Origin: Deltaproteobacteria bacterium
Lineage (GTDB): Bacteria; Myxococcota_A; Polyangia; Polyangiales; JADJMO01
Assembly: GCA_016182965.1 (NCBI GenBank)
Contig: JACPFM010000057.1
Coordinates: 1 to 64,000, forward strand
Reading direction: 5' to 3'
DNA: 64,000 nucleotides
Position 1 is the stretch's first letter, and each line of letters opens with the position of its first letter. Made by a program: the position numbers and the translations under genes. Positions 26,328 through 35,152 of this stretch are shown here, one piece after another. The notes beneath the pieces were generated by a model that was not told the origin of the DNA, ran no database searches, and saw only the letters and a program-made list of their open reading frames with translations.

Positions 26328-26999
26328 TCAGGGTCGCGCGACGAGGCGCTTTCGCTCGTCGCCGAAGGCGACCTCGATCTTGCCCTCGGCCGCGCCGAGC
26401 ACGACCCCTTCGCCGAACTTGGGGTGCACGAGGCGATCGCCGCGCTCGTACGCCTCGGTCGGCGAGTAGGGGCGCGGCGGGGCGTTCGGCTTGGTCACCA
26501 CCTCGGCGACGCGCTCGGCCGCGCGCTCGCCCCAAGGGCGCCCGCCGCGCGTGCGCTCATCGGCCTCGACCAGCACCTTCGTCTCGAGCGCTCGCAGCGC
26601 GCGGTGCGCCTCGGTCGCGCTCTTCGGCCAGTTCGCGACGAGCGCGCGCGCGCGCGAGCGGAGCGCGTTCTCCGGGCCGAGGTCCTCGAAGGCCACGGCG
26701 ACCAGGCCGGAGAGCGCCGGGCGCGACGCCTCGTCGATCGTCGGTGCGATCGACTGCATCACCGAGACGAGCCACTCCGGATCGCGCACGCCGTTGGTGT
26801 CGACGTCGGCGGCGATCGCCAGGAGCCGCAGGCGCACGTCGTCGGGATACCGCTCGGCGAGCGCCGCCCACGCCTCGTCGACCGGGAGGTCGCCGATCTC
26901 GGCGCGCGTGGCGATGACGTGGAAGAGGACGCGGTCCGACGCGGACTCGTCCACCTGGGTCCCATCGACCTCGACGTCGTCGAACTTGGGGCGGGGCAT
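26328..26999 (-). CDS. Protein with C-terminal SH3-like (CarD/UvrD-tail type) domain
   Basis: A soluble protein of 223 residues. The first two thirds are helical and unassigned. The C-terminal 45 residues (ERGDRLVHPKFGEGVVLGA and the following KIEVAFGDERKRLV) match the small beta-barrel found at the C-terminus of UvrD-type helicases and in CarD-like proteins, which usually mediates contacts with RNA polymerase or DNA. A role in transcription-coupled processes is possible but inferred. Confidence 0.55.
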   Translation of the reverse strand: MPRPKFDDVEVDGTQVDESASDRVLFHVIATRAEIGDLPVDEAWAALAERYPDDVRLRLLAIAADVDTNGVRDPEWLVSVMQSIAPTIDEASRPALSGLVAVAFEDLGPENALRSRARALVANWPKSATEAHRALRALETKVLVEADERTRGGRPWGERAAERVAEVVTKPNAPPRPYSPTEAYERGDRLVHPKFGEGVVLGAAEGKIEVAFGDERKRLVARP

Positions 27000-27031
27000 T
27001 CGCGCCGGGCAGCATACCGCGGTACGCTCCC

Positions 27032-28204
27032 GTGGTGCGCGCCGGCATCTGGGGGTTGGCCGTGGCGGTGGCGATCGGGTGCTCCTCGGCCGAGGAGCCG
27101 AAGGGGCCGTCGCTCGACGAGACGATGATCGCGTCGCTCGAGGCGACGCAGCTGCCCGGCTTCTCGGCCGCCATCGTCAAGGGCGGGAAGGTCGTCCTTG
27201 CGAAGGGCTGGGGCGTCTCCGACGTGGCCTCCTCGCGCCCGATGACCGAGCGCGACATCCTCGTCGTCGGCTCGCTCTCGAAGACGGTCACCGGCGCGAC
27301 GATCATGACCCTCGTGGAGTCCGGGAAGCTCTCGCTCGACCGCGACGTGAGCGAGGTGCTCCCGTTCCCGGTGCGCAACCCGAAGTGGCCCGACGTGCCG
27401 ATCACGCTGCGCATGTTGATGACGCACACCTCCAGCATCCAGGAGGCGGCGACGCGGCTCGTGTCGCTCGCGAAGCCCGGCGATCCGACGGTGACGCTGC
27501 GCGATCTGCTCGAGCCCTACCTGGTCCCCGGCGGCAAGACGTACGTCGAGGGCGAGAGCTTCGGCGCCCAGAAGCCGGGCGACAAATTCGTCTACTCGAA
27601 CTTCGGCGCCGCGCTCGCCGCGCTCGTCGCGGAGATCGCCGTCGGCGAATCGTTCCATGGCTACTGCAAGCGCGCCGTGCTCGACCCGCTCGGCATGAGG
27701 TCGACGTCGTTCTGGATGGCCGATCTGCCCGCGAGCCAGCTGGCCACGCACTACACCTGGGTGCCGAGCAAGGGACAGGTCGCCAACCCGCAGACCAGCG
27801 TCCCCTACTACCCGGCCACCGCGCTGCGCACCACCGCCGCCGACCTCGGGCGCTTCCTCGCGGCGATCGCCCGTGGGGGCGAGCTCGACGGCGTGCGCAT
27901 CCTGAAGGCGGAGACGGTCGCGGAGATGACGAAGATCCAGGTCGCCGCGAGCGCGCCCGGCAATGACATCACGGGGCAGGGGTTGTTCTGGGAGCACCGA
28001 CCGGTCGCCGATCGCCCCGCGTGGGGGCACGGCGGCAGCTACTACGGCGCCTCCGCCCGCATGCACCTCGACGGCCGAGGGGTCGGCGTGATCGTGCTCG
28101 CCAACGGCGATCTGCACCTGCGCATCGCCGTCCAGCGCGAGGAGCAGATGGCCGCGTGGGGCGAGGTGGAACGCCGGTTGTGGCGGCACGCGGATGGGCT
28201 CTAG
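27032..28204 (+). CDS. Serine beta-lactamase-fold hydrolase lipoprotein
   Basis: A protein of 390 residues of the class C beta-lactamase / esterase fold. The SxxK motif is SLSK near residues 91-94, the YxN motif YSN near 188, and HGG near 332. The start MVRAGIWGLAVAVAIGC is a lipoprotein signal. Members include peptidases, esterases and D-amino-acid hydrolases; beta-lactam resistance is not implied. It is convergent with the lipoprotein at 28696. Confidence 0.8.
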   Translation: MVRAGIWGLAVAVAIGCSSAEEPKGPSLDETMIASLEATQLPGFSAAIVKGGKVVLAKGWGVSDVASSRPMTERDILVVGSLSKTVTGATIMTLVESGKLSLDRDVSEVLPFPVRNPKWPDVPITLRMLMTHTSSIQEAATRLVSLAKPGDPTVTLRDLLEPYLVPGGKTYVEGESFGAQKPGDKFVYSNFGAALAALVAEIAVGESFHGYCKRAVLDPLGMRSTSFWMADLPASQLATHYTWVPSKGQVANPQTSVPYYPATALRTTAADLGRFLAAIARGGELDGVRILKAETVAEMTKIQVAASAPGNDITGQGLFWEHRPVADRPAWGHGGSYYGASARMHLDGRGVGVIVLANGDLHLRIAVQREEQMAAWGEVERRLWRHADGL

Positions 28205-28325
28205 TAAGGCGCACTGGAAGTTCGTACCTGGTTCATCTCCCAACGCTGGAGCGCCGTACTAGGAAAGTCGCGGAGCGACTTCGCTAGAGCCAGTTGCGGA
28301 AGTCAGCCCGCTCGCTGCGCTCGCG

Positions 28326-28434
28326 GGCAAGTTGCCCTCACCCCGCCCCCTCTCCCAGAGGTAGAGGGGCCCAGAAGAGCAGGAATTCTCGAGCCCTCTC
28401 CCACCGGGAGAGGGTTGGGTGAGGGCAAATTGCC
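28326..28434. repeat. Interspersed palindromic repeat element
   Basis: Outer arms of 18 bp (28326-28343 and 28417-28434) are inverted with one mismatch and read GGCAA-TTGCCCTCACCC. Inside are two hairpins, CCCCTCT/AGAGGGG and a perfect 9-bp CCCTCTCCC/GGGAGAGGG. This CCCTCACCC...CCCTCTCCC type is a widespread intergenic palindrome of proteobacterial genomes. It could form a stable RNA hairpin that ends transcription from either side. Confidence 0.75.
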
Positions 28435-28554
28435 GGGGCCGCCGAAGGCGGACCCGGGCGAAATCGGATACTTCTGCAACAGGCTCTCGCCAGTACGGCG
28501 TACTAGGTACGGCCGCTTCTCTCCGCTGCGACGCCTCGGGGCGGCTGCTTCGTA

Positions 28555-28668
28555 GGTCGAAGGTCGAAACCCGAAAGCCTCGGGCGCGTCGGCGCGCTCG
28601 GAGCATCAACGCCGAAGCCGACAGCAGTGGCGATCACATCTTCGACCTTGGACCTTCGACCTTCGACC
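28555..28668. repeat. Inverted array of TTCGACC heptamers
   Basis: Two GGTCGAA units (28555-28568) face four TTCGACC units (28641-28668, one with a change to TTGGACC). The two arms can pair over 14 bp around a 72-base loop. The heptad period and the position between convergent genes parallel the GACTGAC arrays elsewhere in the window, but the unit is different. Confidence 0.75.
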
Positions 28669-28695
28669 CCGTCTCGAGCGCGTCTCGACCCCGCT

Positions 28696-29562
28696 TCACT
28701 TCGCCGGCGCCCCGTCGAGCGCGAGGACGAGCTGGCGCGGCTCCTCGCGGTAGATCGCCTCGACGATCACGGTGTATTCGCCGGCCGCGCGCTCCACCAT
28801 GGAGCGGCCGGCGATCTCCAGGGTCGCGTTGGCCTTCGTGGTGTCGCGCGAGCCCTCGAGCATCACCAGCGTGTCGCTCGGGATGGTGTAGCTGCCGGAG
28901 GTCGCGTCGGCTTCGCACTCGATGTCGGTGCGTTTGCGCAGCTCCGGATCGCCCTGGAACAGGTGCAGCCACACGCGCCCGACGCCCGGTTTCCACGAGA
29001 GCGGGACGCCGGTCTTCCAGTCGAGGGCGATGGGGTTCTTCTTGGCGACGTAGTCCGCCGGCCCGGTGATCTCGACGCGGCTCGGGAACGTCAGCGTCGC
29101 GTCGAACGCGGGCACCTCGCCGCCGGCCGCCGTGATCGTGAGCGCGTCGCCCGGCGTCCACCGCGCGCCGCCGCTGGAGAACCCTGCGTAACCGCGCTTC
29201 GCGTCGGAGGTCATCGAGAGCGGGGCGCTGGCGCCGCCGCTGATCGAGATCGATCCGGCGCCCGTCGTGCGGACCAGCTCCTGACACGCGAGACCCGCCG
29301 GCGGATCGGCCGCGACGCACTCGGTGACGCTGCACCCGCCGACGGGGCGTGTCGTGCAGCGAGGCGCCTGGGACGAGACGATGACGTCGCTGAACACCGC
29401 CGTCGCACGGCTCTGGACGATGGGCTCCGCGTCGACCGCGAGCGTCACCCGACCCTTCTGCGTGCGCTCGCACACGTCGGTGGGTCTGGCCGCGCCGTTC
29501 GGGTCGCTCTGGCCTGCACAGCCGAGAAAAACCAGGGTTCCGGCGATCGTCGCGACGCGCAT
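28696..29562 (-). CDS. Lipoprotein of unknown function
   Basis: A protein of 288 residues with signal MRVATIAGTLVFLGC. The mature part is beta-rich with three pairs of cysteines (DVCERTQKG, PRCTTRPVGGCSVTEC, ACQEL). No recognised domain. A repetitive strand pattern and the closing REEPRQLVLALDG suggest an immunoglobulin-like or similar fold. It is divergent from the large TIG-domain gene. Confidence 0.58.
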   Translation of the reverse strand: MRVATIAGTLVFLGCAGQSDPNGAARPTDVCERTQKGRVTLAVDAEPIVQSRATAVFSDVIVSSQAPRCTTRPVGGCSVTECVAADPPAGLACQELVRTTGAGSISISGGASAPLSMTSDAKRGYAGFSSGGARWTPGDALTITAAGGEVPAFDATLTFPSRVEITGPADYVAKKNPIALDWKTGVPLSWKPGVGRVWLHLFQGDPELRKRTDIECEADATSGSYTIPSDTLVMLEGSRDTTKANATLEIAGRSMVERAAGEYTVIVEAIYREEPRQLVLALDGAPAK

Positions 29563-29741
29563 CGTCGGATTGTTGCACGCACCCTCCGCTTACGCCGAGT
29601 CCCGCGCTCCGCGACGTTCGCGTCGTGCGTGATGACTGCATGCATCAGGTCGCGAACGAAGATGAACGAACGCGTTCGACGTTGCGCCTGATCACGATGT
29701 GTCGTGGTACATATCTTCGACGAAAGGGTCGGGTAACTGCC

Positions 29742-32700
29742 ATGCGTGGAGCCCTACGTCTTGCCTTGTTCACGGCGATCACCGCCGCGCTCGCAGTCAG
29801 CGCCGCAGGGTGTTCGCACGAGATCGAGAGCCCGGGAATATCGTCGAACCCGCCGCCTGGCGCGGTCGATCCGGATCTCGCCTGCAACGAGAAGACAGTA
29901 TCCAGTCCGTTCACCACCGTGAACATCAAGGGTCAGAACATGACCCCGATGCCCTCGAAGACACTCGAGGACAAGCGCCAGCTGATCCTGCCGAGGATCC
30001 AGCTGAAGATGGAGACGCCGCTCGCCGGCGCCGCTCCGCTCGCCGAGCCGATCACCATAGCCGACGATCCGGCGAACCCGACGGCCAGCCGCGTGAAATG
30101 GACCAGCGAGTCGCAGATGTCCTTCGACATCTTCGGCGAGGCCGACATGGCCGGGAAACCGGTCACCGAGAAGCTGCCGACGGGCGTCATGACGATCATC
30201 GTCACGAACCCCGACGGCAAGAAGGCCACGTCGATCAACCGCACCCTCGCGATCGTGCCGCGGCCGACCATCTCCGAGATCAAGCCGGCGGCGATCTGCG
30301 ACGATCAGTCGGAGCAGATCGTCGTCATCACGGGCCAGAACTTCCTGTTCCACGGCGCCGCGGGCGCCGAGAAGGCGCCGACCGTCATGGTCGGCGACAA
30401 GCCGTGGCCCGCGGTCGATCCCACCGGCTGCGAGACGGTCGAGGGCAACTTCGTCGAGACCAACGTCCGCCTCTGCTCCGGGCTCTCCATCAAGATCCCG
30501 GCGGGGACGTACAAGGTCACCACCAAGACCGAGCTCGACGTCGTCGTCACCAACCCGGCGCCGGCCGACTGCAAGACCAGCGAGACCATCAAGCTCACGA
30601 TCAACCCGCCGCCGCGCGTCGACGCGGTGGTGCCGGCGAGCGTGTGCGAGGGCGGCAGCCAGATCACCGTCACCGGCGACTTCTTCCAGGCCGGCGCCAA
30701 GGTCACGCTCAAGTGCCCGGCGTCGTCCGTCGACGCGTCGAAGGTCGCCGTCGAGAGCGCGACCAAGCTCACCGCCACGTTCGGCGGCGGCGCGACGCCC
30801 GGCGAGAAGTGCGACGTGATCGTCACCAACCCGGACTCCTGCGAGGACCGTCCGCTCCCGCACAAGACGGTCACCGTCGTGACCGGCCCGATCGTGTTCT
30901 ACGTGGACCCGCCGGTCGTCGTGAACGGCGTGAACATGCAGGCGACGATCTTCGCGACCTCGATCACCAAGCCGCTGCTGGCCGGTGCGGTCACGATCAC
31001 CGACGCGGCGGGCGCCGAGACCAAGCTCGATCCGAAGGAGGTCACCGGCTACCCGAACCGCGTGCAGGTCACCATCAAGTCGGACCAGAAGGCGGGCGTC
31101 TACGACGTCACGCTGCGTGACAGCAGCGCGTGCTTCGCGACGCTCCCCAAGGGCCTCACCGTCGTCCGCGACAAGACCGTCACCATCAGGGAGGTCGTCC
31201 CGCCCTTCGGCTGGACCGGCGAAGACACCGCGATCACCGTGTTCCGCGACACCGCGGCCGCGGCTCCGGCGAACAAGCCGTTCCTCGCGGGCGCGCGCCT
31301 GTTCCTCAACCCGGTGGGCGCGACCCCGACCGATCTCGCCGTGCCGCTCCTCGGCGTCTCGGTGCTCGACGGCGATCGCCTCACCGCGACCGTCCCCAAG
31401 GGCACGGCCGTCAAGGACTACGACCTGGTCCTCGTGAACCCCGACGGCACCGTCGCGGTGAAGACCAACGCGTACAAGGAGCTCGCGGCCGCGACGCCGA
31501 TCATCACCCAGGCGACCCCGTCCTCGGTCGTCACCGGCACCGCCGACACGGTCGTCCTCACCGGCCGCAACTTCCAGACCGGCTCGACCTACACCATGCG
31601 GTGCGTCGATCCCGCCGGCGGGACGGCGGCCACCACCACCATCACCAAGGGCGCCGGCGGCACGGCGACGAGCCAGACGCTGACCATCAACACCGCGGCC
31701 CCTGCCGGCTCGGTGTGCGTCCTCCGTATCACCAACGCCGACGGGTCGTACTTCGACTACTCGGCGCTCGGCGTCACCAACTCGTCGTTCAACCTGAGCG
31801 CTCCCAAGCCGAGCACCGCCTTGAACGTCGCGCGTCGCGCCCTCGTCGGCGCCTCCGGCTCGGCGACCGCCGCGCAGCGCTTCGTCTACGCCATCGGCGG
31901 TGACAACGGCACGCCCGCGGGCGCGCTCGATTCCTACGAGTTCGCGCCGGTCGATCTGTTCGGCACCGTGTCGGCGTGGTCGGTCTCGCCGGTCACCCTC
32001 GCGAGCAAGCGCACGTTGGCCGGCACGACCACCGTCGGCCGGTACATCTACCTCGTCGGCGGCAACGACGGCACGGGCCCGGTGGCCTCCGCCGAGCGCG
32101 CGCTGATCCTCTCCCCGCTCGAGACCCCCGAGGTCACCGACCTCGACCTCAAGCTCGACGCCGCCAAGGGCCTCGAGCCGGGTCTCTACCAGTACCGTGT
32201 GAGCGCGACGTTCGACGCGACCGACACCGACAACCCCGGTGGCGAGTCGCTGGCGAGCGAGGTGTTCTCGCTGAAGGTGCCGACGTTCGCCGGCAAGAAG
32301 GTGGTCGTCACGCTCGTCTACCGCGCCCCGCTCGACTCGCTCGGCGCCGCGGTGCCCGGCGTGTCCGGCTACAAGATCTACCGCACCGCCAAGGACGGCG
32401 CGGCCGGCAGCGAGACGCTGCTCGCCACGGTCACCGGCGCGGCCACGCTCACCTTCGAAGACGACGGCAGCAAGACCCCGACCGCCGACAAACCGCTCCC
32501 GCTCGGCAGCACCGGCAAGTGGGCCTCGCTCCCGGCGATGGGCACCAAGCGCTCGGGCGTCGGCGTCGCCGCCGCGTTCGATCCCGCCGACGCGACCAGC
32601 CTGTACGTCTACGCGCTGATGGGCCGCAGCGCGGCAACCACGAACGTGGGCACCTACGAGTTCCTCAAGGTCACCGTCGCGGCGAACGGTCGTCAGACCG

Positions 32701-33206
32701 CCGCCGCGTCGTGGACCGCGGGAACGGTCACCAACCCGCTCGCGCGCGACGAGTTCGGCGCGTGGACGGTCACCCGCGCGCAGAGCACGCTCGTCGCGGC
32801 CGGCGACACCTGGATCTACGCAGGCAGCGGCAAGATCAGCGCCGGCACGCTGAGCGGCCAGGTCGACGCCACCAAGGTGCAGGCGGGCGGTCAGCTCACG
32901 GCGTGGACCACCACGCTCAAGTCGTTCGGCTCCGACCACGCCGGCTACGGCGTGTGCGCGGCCAACAGTCGCCTCTACGTGTTCGGCGGTCAGGGCGCGG
33001 CGCCCACCAAGGGGGCCAAGGCGGGCATCATGATCTCGCCGGTGCCGACCCTCGACTCGAACTCGTGGAACAACGAAGGCCTCACCATGACGCACGGCCG
33101 CTACCTGATGGGCAGCGCGGTGCAGAGCGCCTTCATCTTCCTGCTCGGCGGTCAGACCGACGAGCCGCTCGCCGCCAGCAAGTCCACCGAGACGGTGATC
33201 TGGTGA
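29742..33206 (+). CDS. Large IPT/TIG and kelch-like repeat lipoprotein
   Basis: A surface-type lipoprotein of 1154 residues. The signal ends in AVSAAGC. Roughly residues 90-690 hold successive Ig-like TIG repeats, each with a PSSVVTGTADTVVLTGRNF-like start. Residues about 700-800 and 930-1154 contain kelch-type blades (VYAIGGDNGT, YLVGGNDGTG, LYVFGGQG, FLLGGQTDE), with a fibronectin-like segment between. It probably binds other proteins or polymers on the cell surface. An ATG after GGGTAACTGCC was chosen because it gives the signal peptide. Its stop is 17 bp before the barrel gene, so they form an operon. Confidence 0.72.
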   Translation: MRGALRLALFTAITAALAVSAAGCSHEIESPGISSNPPPGAVDPDLACNEKTVSSPFTTVNIKGQNMTPMPSKTLEDKRQLILPRIQLKMETPLAGAAPLAEPITIADDPANPTASRVKWTSESQMSFDIFGEADMAGKPVTEKLPTGVMTIIVTNPDGKKATSINRTLAIVPRPTISEIKPAAICDDQSEQIVVITGQNFLFHGAAGAEKAPTVMVGDKPWPAVDPTGCETVEGNFVETNVRLCSGLSIKIPAGTYKVTTKTELDVVVTNPAPADCKTSETIKLTINPPPRVDAVVPASVCEGGSQITVTGDFFQAGAKVTLKCPASSVDASKVAVESATKLTATFGGGATPGEKCDVIVTNPDSCEDRPLPHKTVTVVTGPIVFYVDPPVVVNGVNMQATIFATSITKPLLAGAVTITDAAGAETKLDPKEVTGYPNRVQVTIKSDQKAGVYDVTLRDSSACFATLPKGLTVVRDKTVTIREVVPPFGWTGEDTAITVFRDTAAAAPANKPFLAGARLFLNPVGATPTDLAVPLLGVSVLDGDRLTATVPKGTAVKDYDLVLVNPDGTVAVKTNAYKELAAATPIITQATPSSVVTGTADTVVLTGRNFQTGSTYTMRCVDPAGGTAATTTITKGAGGTATSQTLTINTAAPAGSVCVLRITNADGSYFDYSALGVTNSSFNLSAPKPSTALNVARRALVGASGSATAAQRFVYAIGGDNGTPAGALDSYEFAPVDLFGTVSAWSVSPVTLASKRTLAGTTTVGRYIYLVGGNDGTGPVASAERALILSPLETPEVTDLDLKLDAAKGLEPGLYQYRVSATFDATDTDNPGGESLASEVFSLKVPTFAGKKVVVTLVYRAPLDSLGAAVPGVSGYKIYRTAKDGAAGSETLLATVTGAATLTFEDDGSKTPTADKPLPLGSTGKWASLPAMGTKRSGVGVAAAFDPADATSLYVYALMGRSAATTNVGTYEFLKVTVAANGRQTAAASWTAGTVTNPLARDEFGAWTVTRAQSTLVAAGDTWIYAGSGKISAGTLSGQVDATKVQAGGQLTAWTTTLKSFGSDHAGYGVCAANSRLYVFGGQGAAPTKGAKAGIMISPVPTLDSNSWNNEGLTMTHGRYLMGSAVQSAFIFLLGGQTDEPLAASKSTETVIW

Positions 33207-33223
33207 CCGGAGGAGGCACGACC

Positions 33224-33871
33224 ATGAAGACCATTCGCACCCTCCTCGTCGCATCCCTCGCCCTCGGCGGCGCGCTGGCCTCCGCGCCCGCGCAAGCCGC
33301 GGACGAGCCCACGCCCGCCGCCGCGCCGACCCGTCACGGCGCCGGCAACAAGGGCTTCTTCGTGACCGGGAAGGTCGGCGGCATCGTGCCGTTCGGCGGC
33401 CTCGGTCCCAACGCCATCGGCGGCATCGACCTCGGCTACGCCCTCGACATGGGCCTCGCGTTCGGCGTCGCCGCCGACTACGCGGCGCCCAAGGCCGACG
33501 GCACCGAGACCGACGCCCGCGTCGCCGGCGGTCAGTACAAATGGCACCTCACGCAGCAGATGCTGCAGGTGATGCCGTTCGTCATGTACCGCATCAAGAC
33601 GTCCGGCCTGCTCGTCCCGTACGCGGGCGTCGGGCCGCGCATCTACATGCTCCAGAGCTTCGTCAAAGGCGAAGGCCCCGCCTTCCAGGAGACGCGCGAG
33701 CAGTCGACGAAGGTCGGCGTCGGCGTCCCCCTCGGTCTCGAGATCCGTCTCGGTCCTGGTGCGGCGATCGCCGAGCTGCTCCTGCAGTACGGCGGGCTCA
33801 ATCACACCGCGACGGGTGACAGCAACGCGGGCGCCGCGAGCCTCTCGCTCGGCTACCGCATGATGTTCTGA
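33224..33871 (+). CDS. Outer-membrane beta-barrel protein
   Basis: A protein of 215 residues with a cleavable signal (about 25 residues, ending AQAA) followed by alternating hydrophobic strands (GFFVTGKVGGIVPFGG, LVPYAGVGPRIYMLQ) and a terminal aromatic residue (SLGYRMMF). This fits an eight-strand OmpA-like or OmpX-like barrel. A strong GGAGGAGG site precedes the ATG. Operon position after the TIG lipoprotein suggests that the barrel anchors or exports it. A terminator follows. Confidence 0.75.
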   Translation: MKTIRTLLVASLALGGALASAPAQAADEPTPAAAPTRHGAGNKGFFVTGKVGGIVPFGGLGPNAIGGIDLGYALDMGLAFGVAADYAAPKADGTETDARVAGGQYKWHLTQQMLQVMPFVMYRIKTSGLLVPYAGVGPRIYMLQSFVKGEGPAFQETREQSTKVGVGVPLGLEIRLGPGAAIAELLLQYGGLNHTATGDSNAGAASLSLGYRMMF

Positions 33872-33890
33872 TCGTCGGGTGAACCTCGTG

Positions 33891-33927
33891 GAGCCCGGGG
33901 CGCCTCGCCTCGGGCTTCACCTTTTTT
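33891..33927 (+). terminator. Rho-independent terminator after the barrel gene
   Basis: A stem AGCCCG/CGGGCT with a GC-rich loop, followed by CACCTTTTTT. A T-run is rare in such GC-rich DNA, which makes the call stronger. It overlaps the last codons of the converging truncated peroxiredoxin. Confidence 0.75.
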
Positions 33928-34258
33928 GTCGGGCGAGGGCCTGCACGAACCTCGTGACCTCGTCGAGGTGCTTGAGCACCTGGAACTCGTGCTTGAAGAC
34001 GCCCGCGATCGTGCCGCGTCGATCGAGCACGTAGGTCACCCGATGCGCGATCGGCAAGAACGTGAACAGCACGTCGTACGCGCGCGCGATGGCGCGGTCG
34101 GGGTCGGCGATCATCGGGAAGCGCACCCCGTGCGCCTGGGCGAACTCGCACTGCGTGGGCAGCGAGTCGGACGACACGCCGACCACCTCGGCGCCGAGCG
34201 CGCGCAGCTCGTCGTAGTTGTCGCGGAAGCCCTTCGGCCGAGCGTCGTACGCGCCGTG
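33917..34258 (-). pseudogene. N-terminally truncated peroxiredoxin (Bcp type)
   Basis: The reading frame matches the thioredoxin-fold peroxiredoxin from KGFRDNYDELRALGAEVVGVSSDS to the C-terminus (HRVTYVLDRRGTIAGVF, then the final helix). The first 50 or so residues, which would carry the peroxidatic cysteine, are replaced by unrelated sequence. A later Cys (LPTQCEF) remains. The first usable start codon is 34186, giving 89 residues. It is probably a dead gene fragment. Confidence 0.6.
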
Positions 34259-34332
34259 AAGGGCGGGGCGGGCTGACCGACTGCGAGCATCCGGTCCGAG
34301 AGGATGCGCCGCGGCGCGGGCGAGTTACGCGC

Positions 34333-34917
34333 TCACGGGAGGCCGCAGCCGGCGGTCGAGTCGAAGACCACGATCTCGCCGAGCGTGATCCACGACGCGG
34401 CCTTCGCGACCTCGACGGAGAGCTCGTCCCACGTCCCCGCGGTCACCTCGATCGTCGGCAACCACGCGCCCACGCTCGGCACCGAGCGCGTCGCGGTGGC
34501 GATGGTGGTGGGAGCGCCGCCGACCCAGCCGACGAGCGTGTAGGTCTCGTCGCAAGCGGGCAGCGCGGTCGCGGCGAGGCGCACGCGATCGAAGCGGATC
34601 GCCCCGGCGAACTTCAGCCGCACCGAGCCGGTGTAGCCGCCGGAGTTCCAGTAGGTGTCGAGGTTGCCGTCGATCGCCATCTCCGGCGTGCTCGAGTACG
34701 AGCCGCTCGCGGTGATCGTCGTCCCGGCGGGCGTGCCGCAGAGGCCCTTCTCGCCCGCGTCCTCGACCGGGAAGATGGCCTCGGGCGCGACGTCGCCGGG
34801 GCTGCCGGTGTCGCGCGCGCCCGCGTCGGCGCCGGCGTCGGGCCGCGGCCGCACGCCGTCGTCGTCGCCGGTCGCGCACCCGACGACCAGGCAGGCGAGC
34901 AGCGCGGCGCGATGCAC
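34333..34917 (-). CDS. Discoidin (F5/8 type C)-like lipoprotein
   Basis: A protein of 194 residues with signal ALLACLVVGC and an Asp/Ala/Gly-rich linker (about 20-50). The remaining 145 residues match a discoidin-like jelly-roll fold: EMAIDGNLDTYWNSGG is the typical calcium-binding loop, followed by VRLKFAGAIRFDRVRL. Such domains bind carbohydrate or phospholipid. It starts with GTG. Likely surface or periplasmic. Confidence 0.72.
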   Translation of the reverse strand: MHRAALLACLVVGCATGDDDGVRPRPDAGADAGARDTGSPGDVAPEAIFPVEDAGEKGLCGTPAGTTITASGSYSSTPEMAIDGNLDTYWNSGGYTGSVRLKFAGAIRFDRVRLAATALPACDETYTLVGWVGGAPTTIATATRSVPSVGAWLPTIEVTAGTWDELSVEVAKAASWITLGEIVVFDSTAGCGLP

Positions 34918-34942
34918 GCGAGCAGCGTAGCATCGAGACGTA

Positions 34943-35146
34943 CCCCCCCGCCGGACTGAATCCGAGGGAAAGGCAGCCGGGCGAAGCCCTACGGGCTACG
35001 GAGTGAAGCTGCGTTGGCCTGGGAATTCCGACGCATGCTCGGCCCTCAGTCCGTGCGGCGACAACCCGAAGCCGGTCGGGCGAGTCGGTGAAGTCCGAAG
35101 GACTTGAGGTGCAGTCGGTGCCCCGGACTTCAGTCCGGGGGAAAGC
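34943..35146. repeat. Palindromic intergenic repeat cluster
   Basis: About 200 bp without a gene, bounded by two related GC-rich motifs: CGGACT-GAA-TCCG near 34953 and a perfect hairpin CCCCGGACT/AGTCCGGGG at 35120-35140, both followed by a G-run and AAAG. A 20-bp segment at 35080-35099 is repeated with one mismatch, inverted, at 60015-60034. It looks like a family of mobile or structured intergenic elements. Confidence 0.6.
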
Positions 35147-35152
35147 ACATGC

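Larger units (their letters stand above)
28205..28695. other. Repeat-filled convergent intergenic region
   Basis: About 490 bp between two convergent genes without an open frame I believe in. It starts with a perfect 7-bp stem hairpin (28265-28281), then holds the palindromic element listed at 28326 and the heptamer array at 28555. The octamer GTACTAGG occurs twice (near 28255 and 28501). Confidence 0.6.

Noticed and set aside
28205..28695. Remnant of an insertion sequence
   Set aside because: There is no transposase fragment or target duplication; the repeats are short palindromes and heptamers.
29754..33254. Minus-strand frame of 1166 codons opposite the TIG lipoprotein
   Set aside because: Shadow reading; no signal peptide or motif, while the plus strand has a signal peptide and repeated domains.
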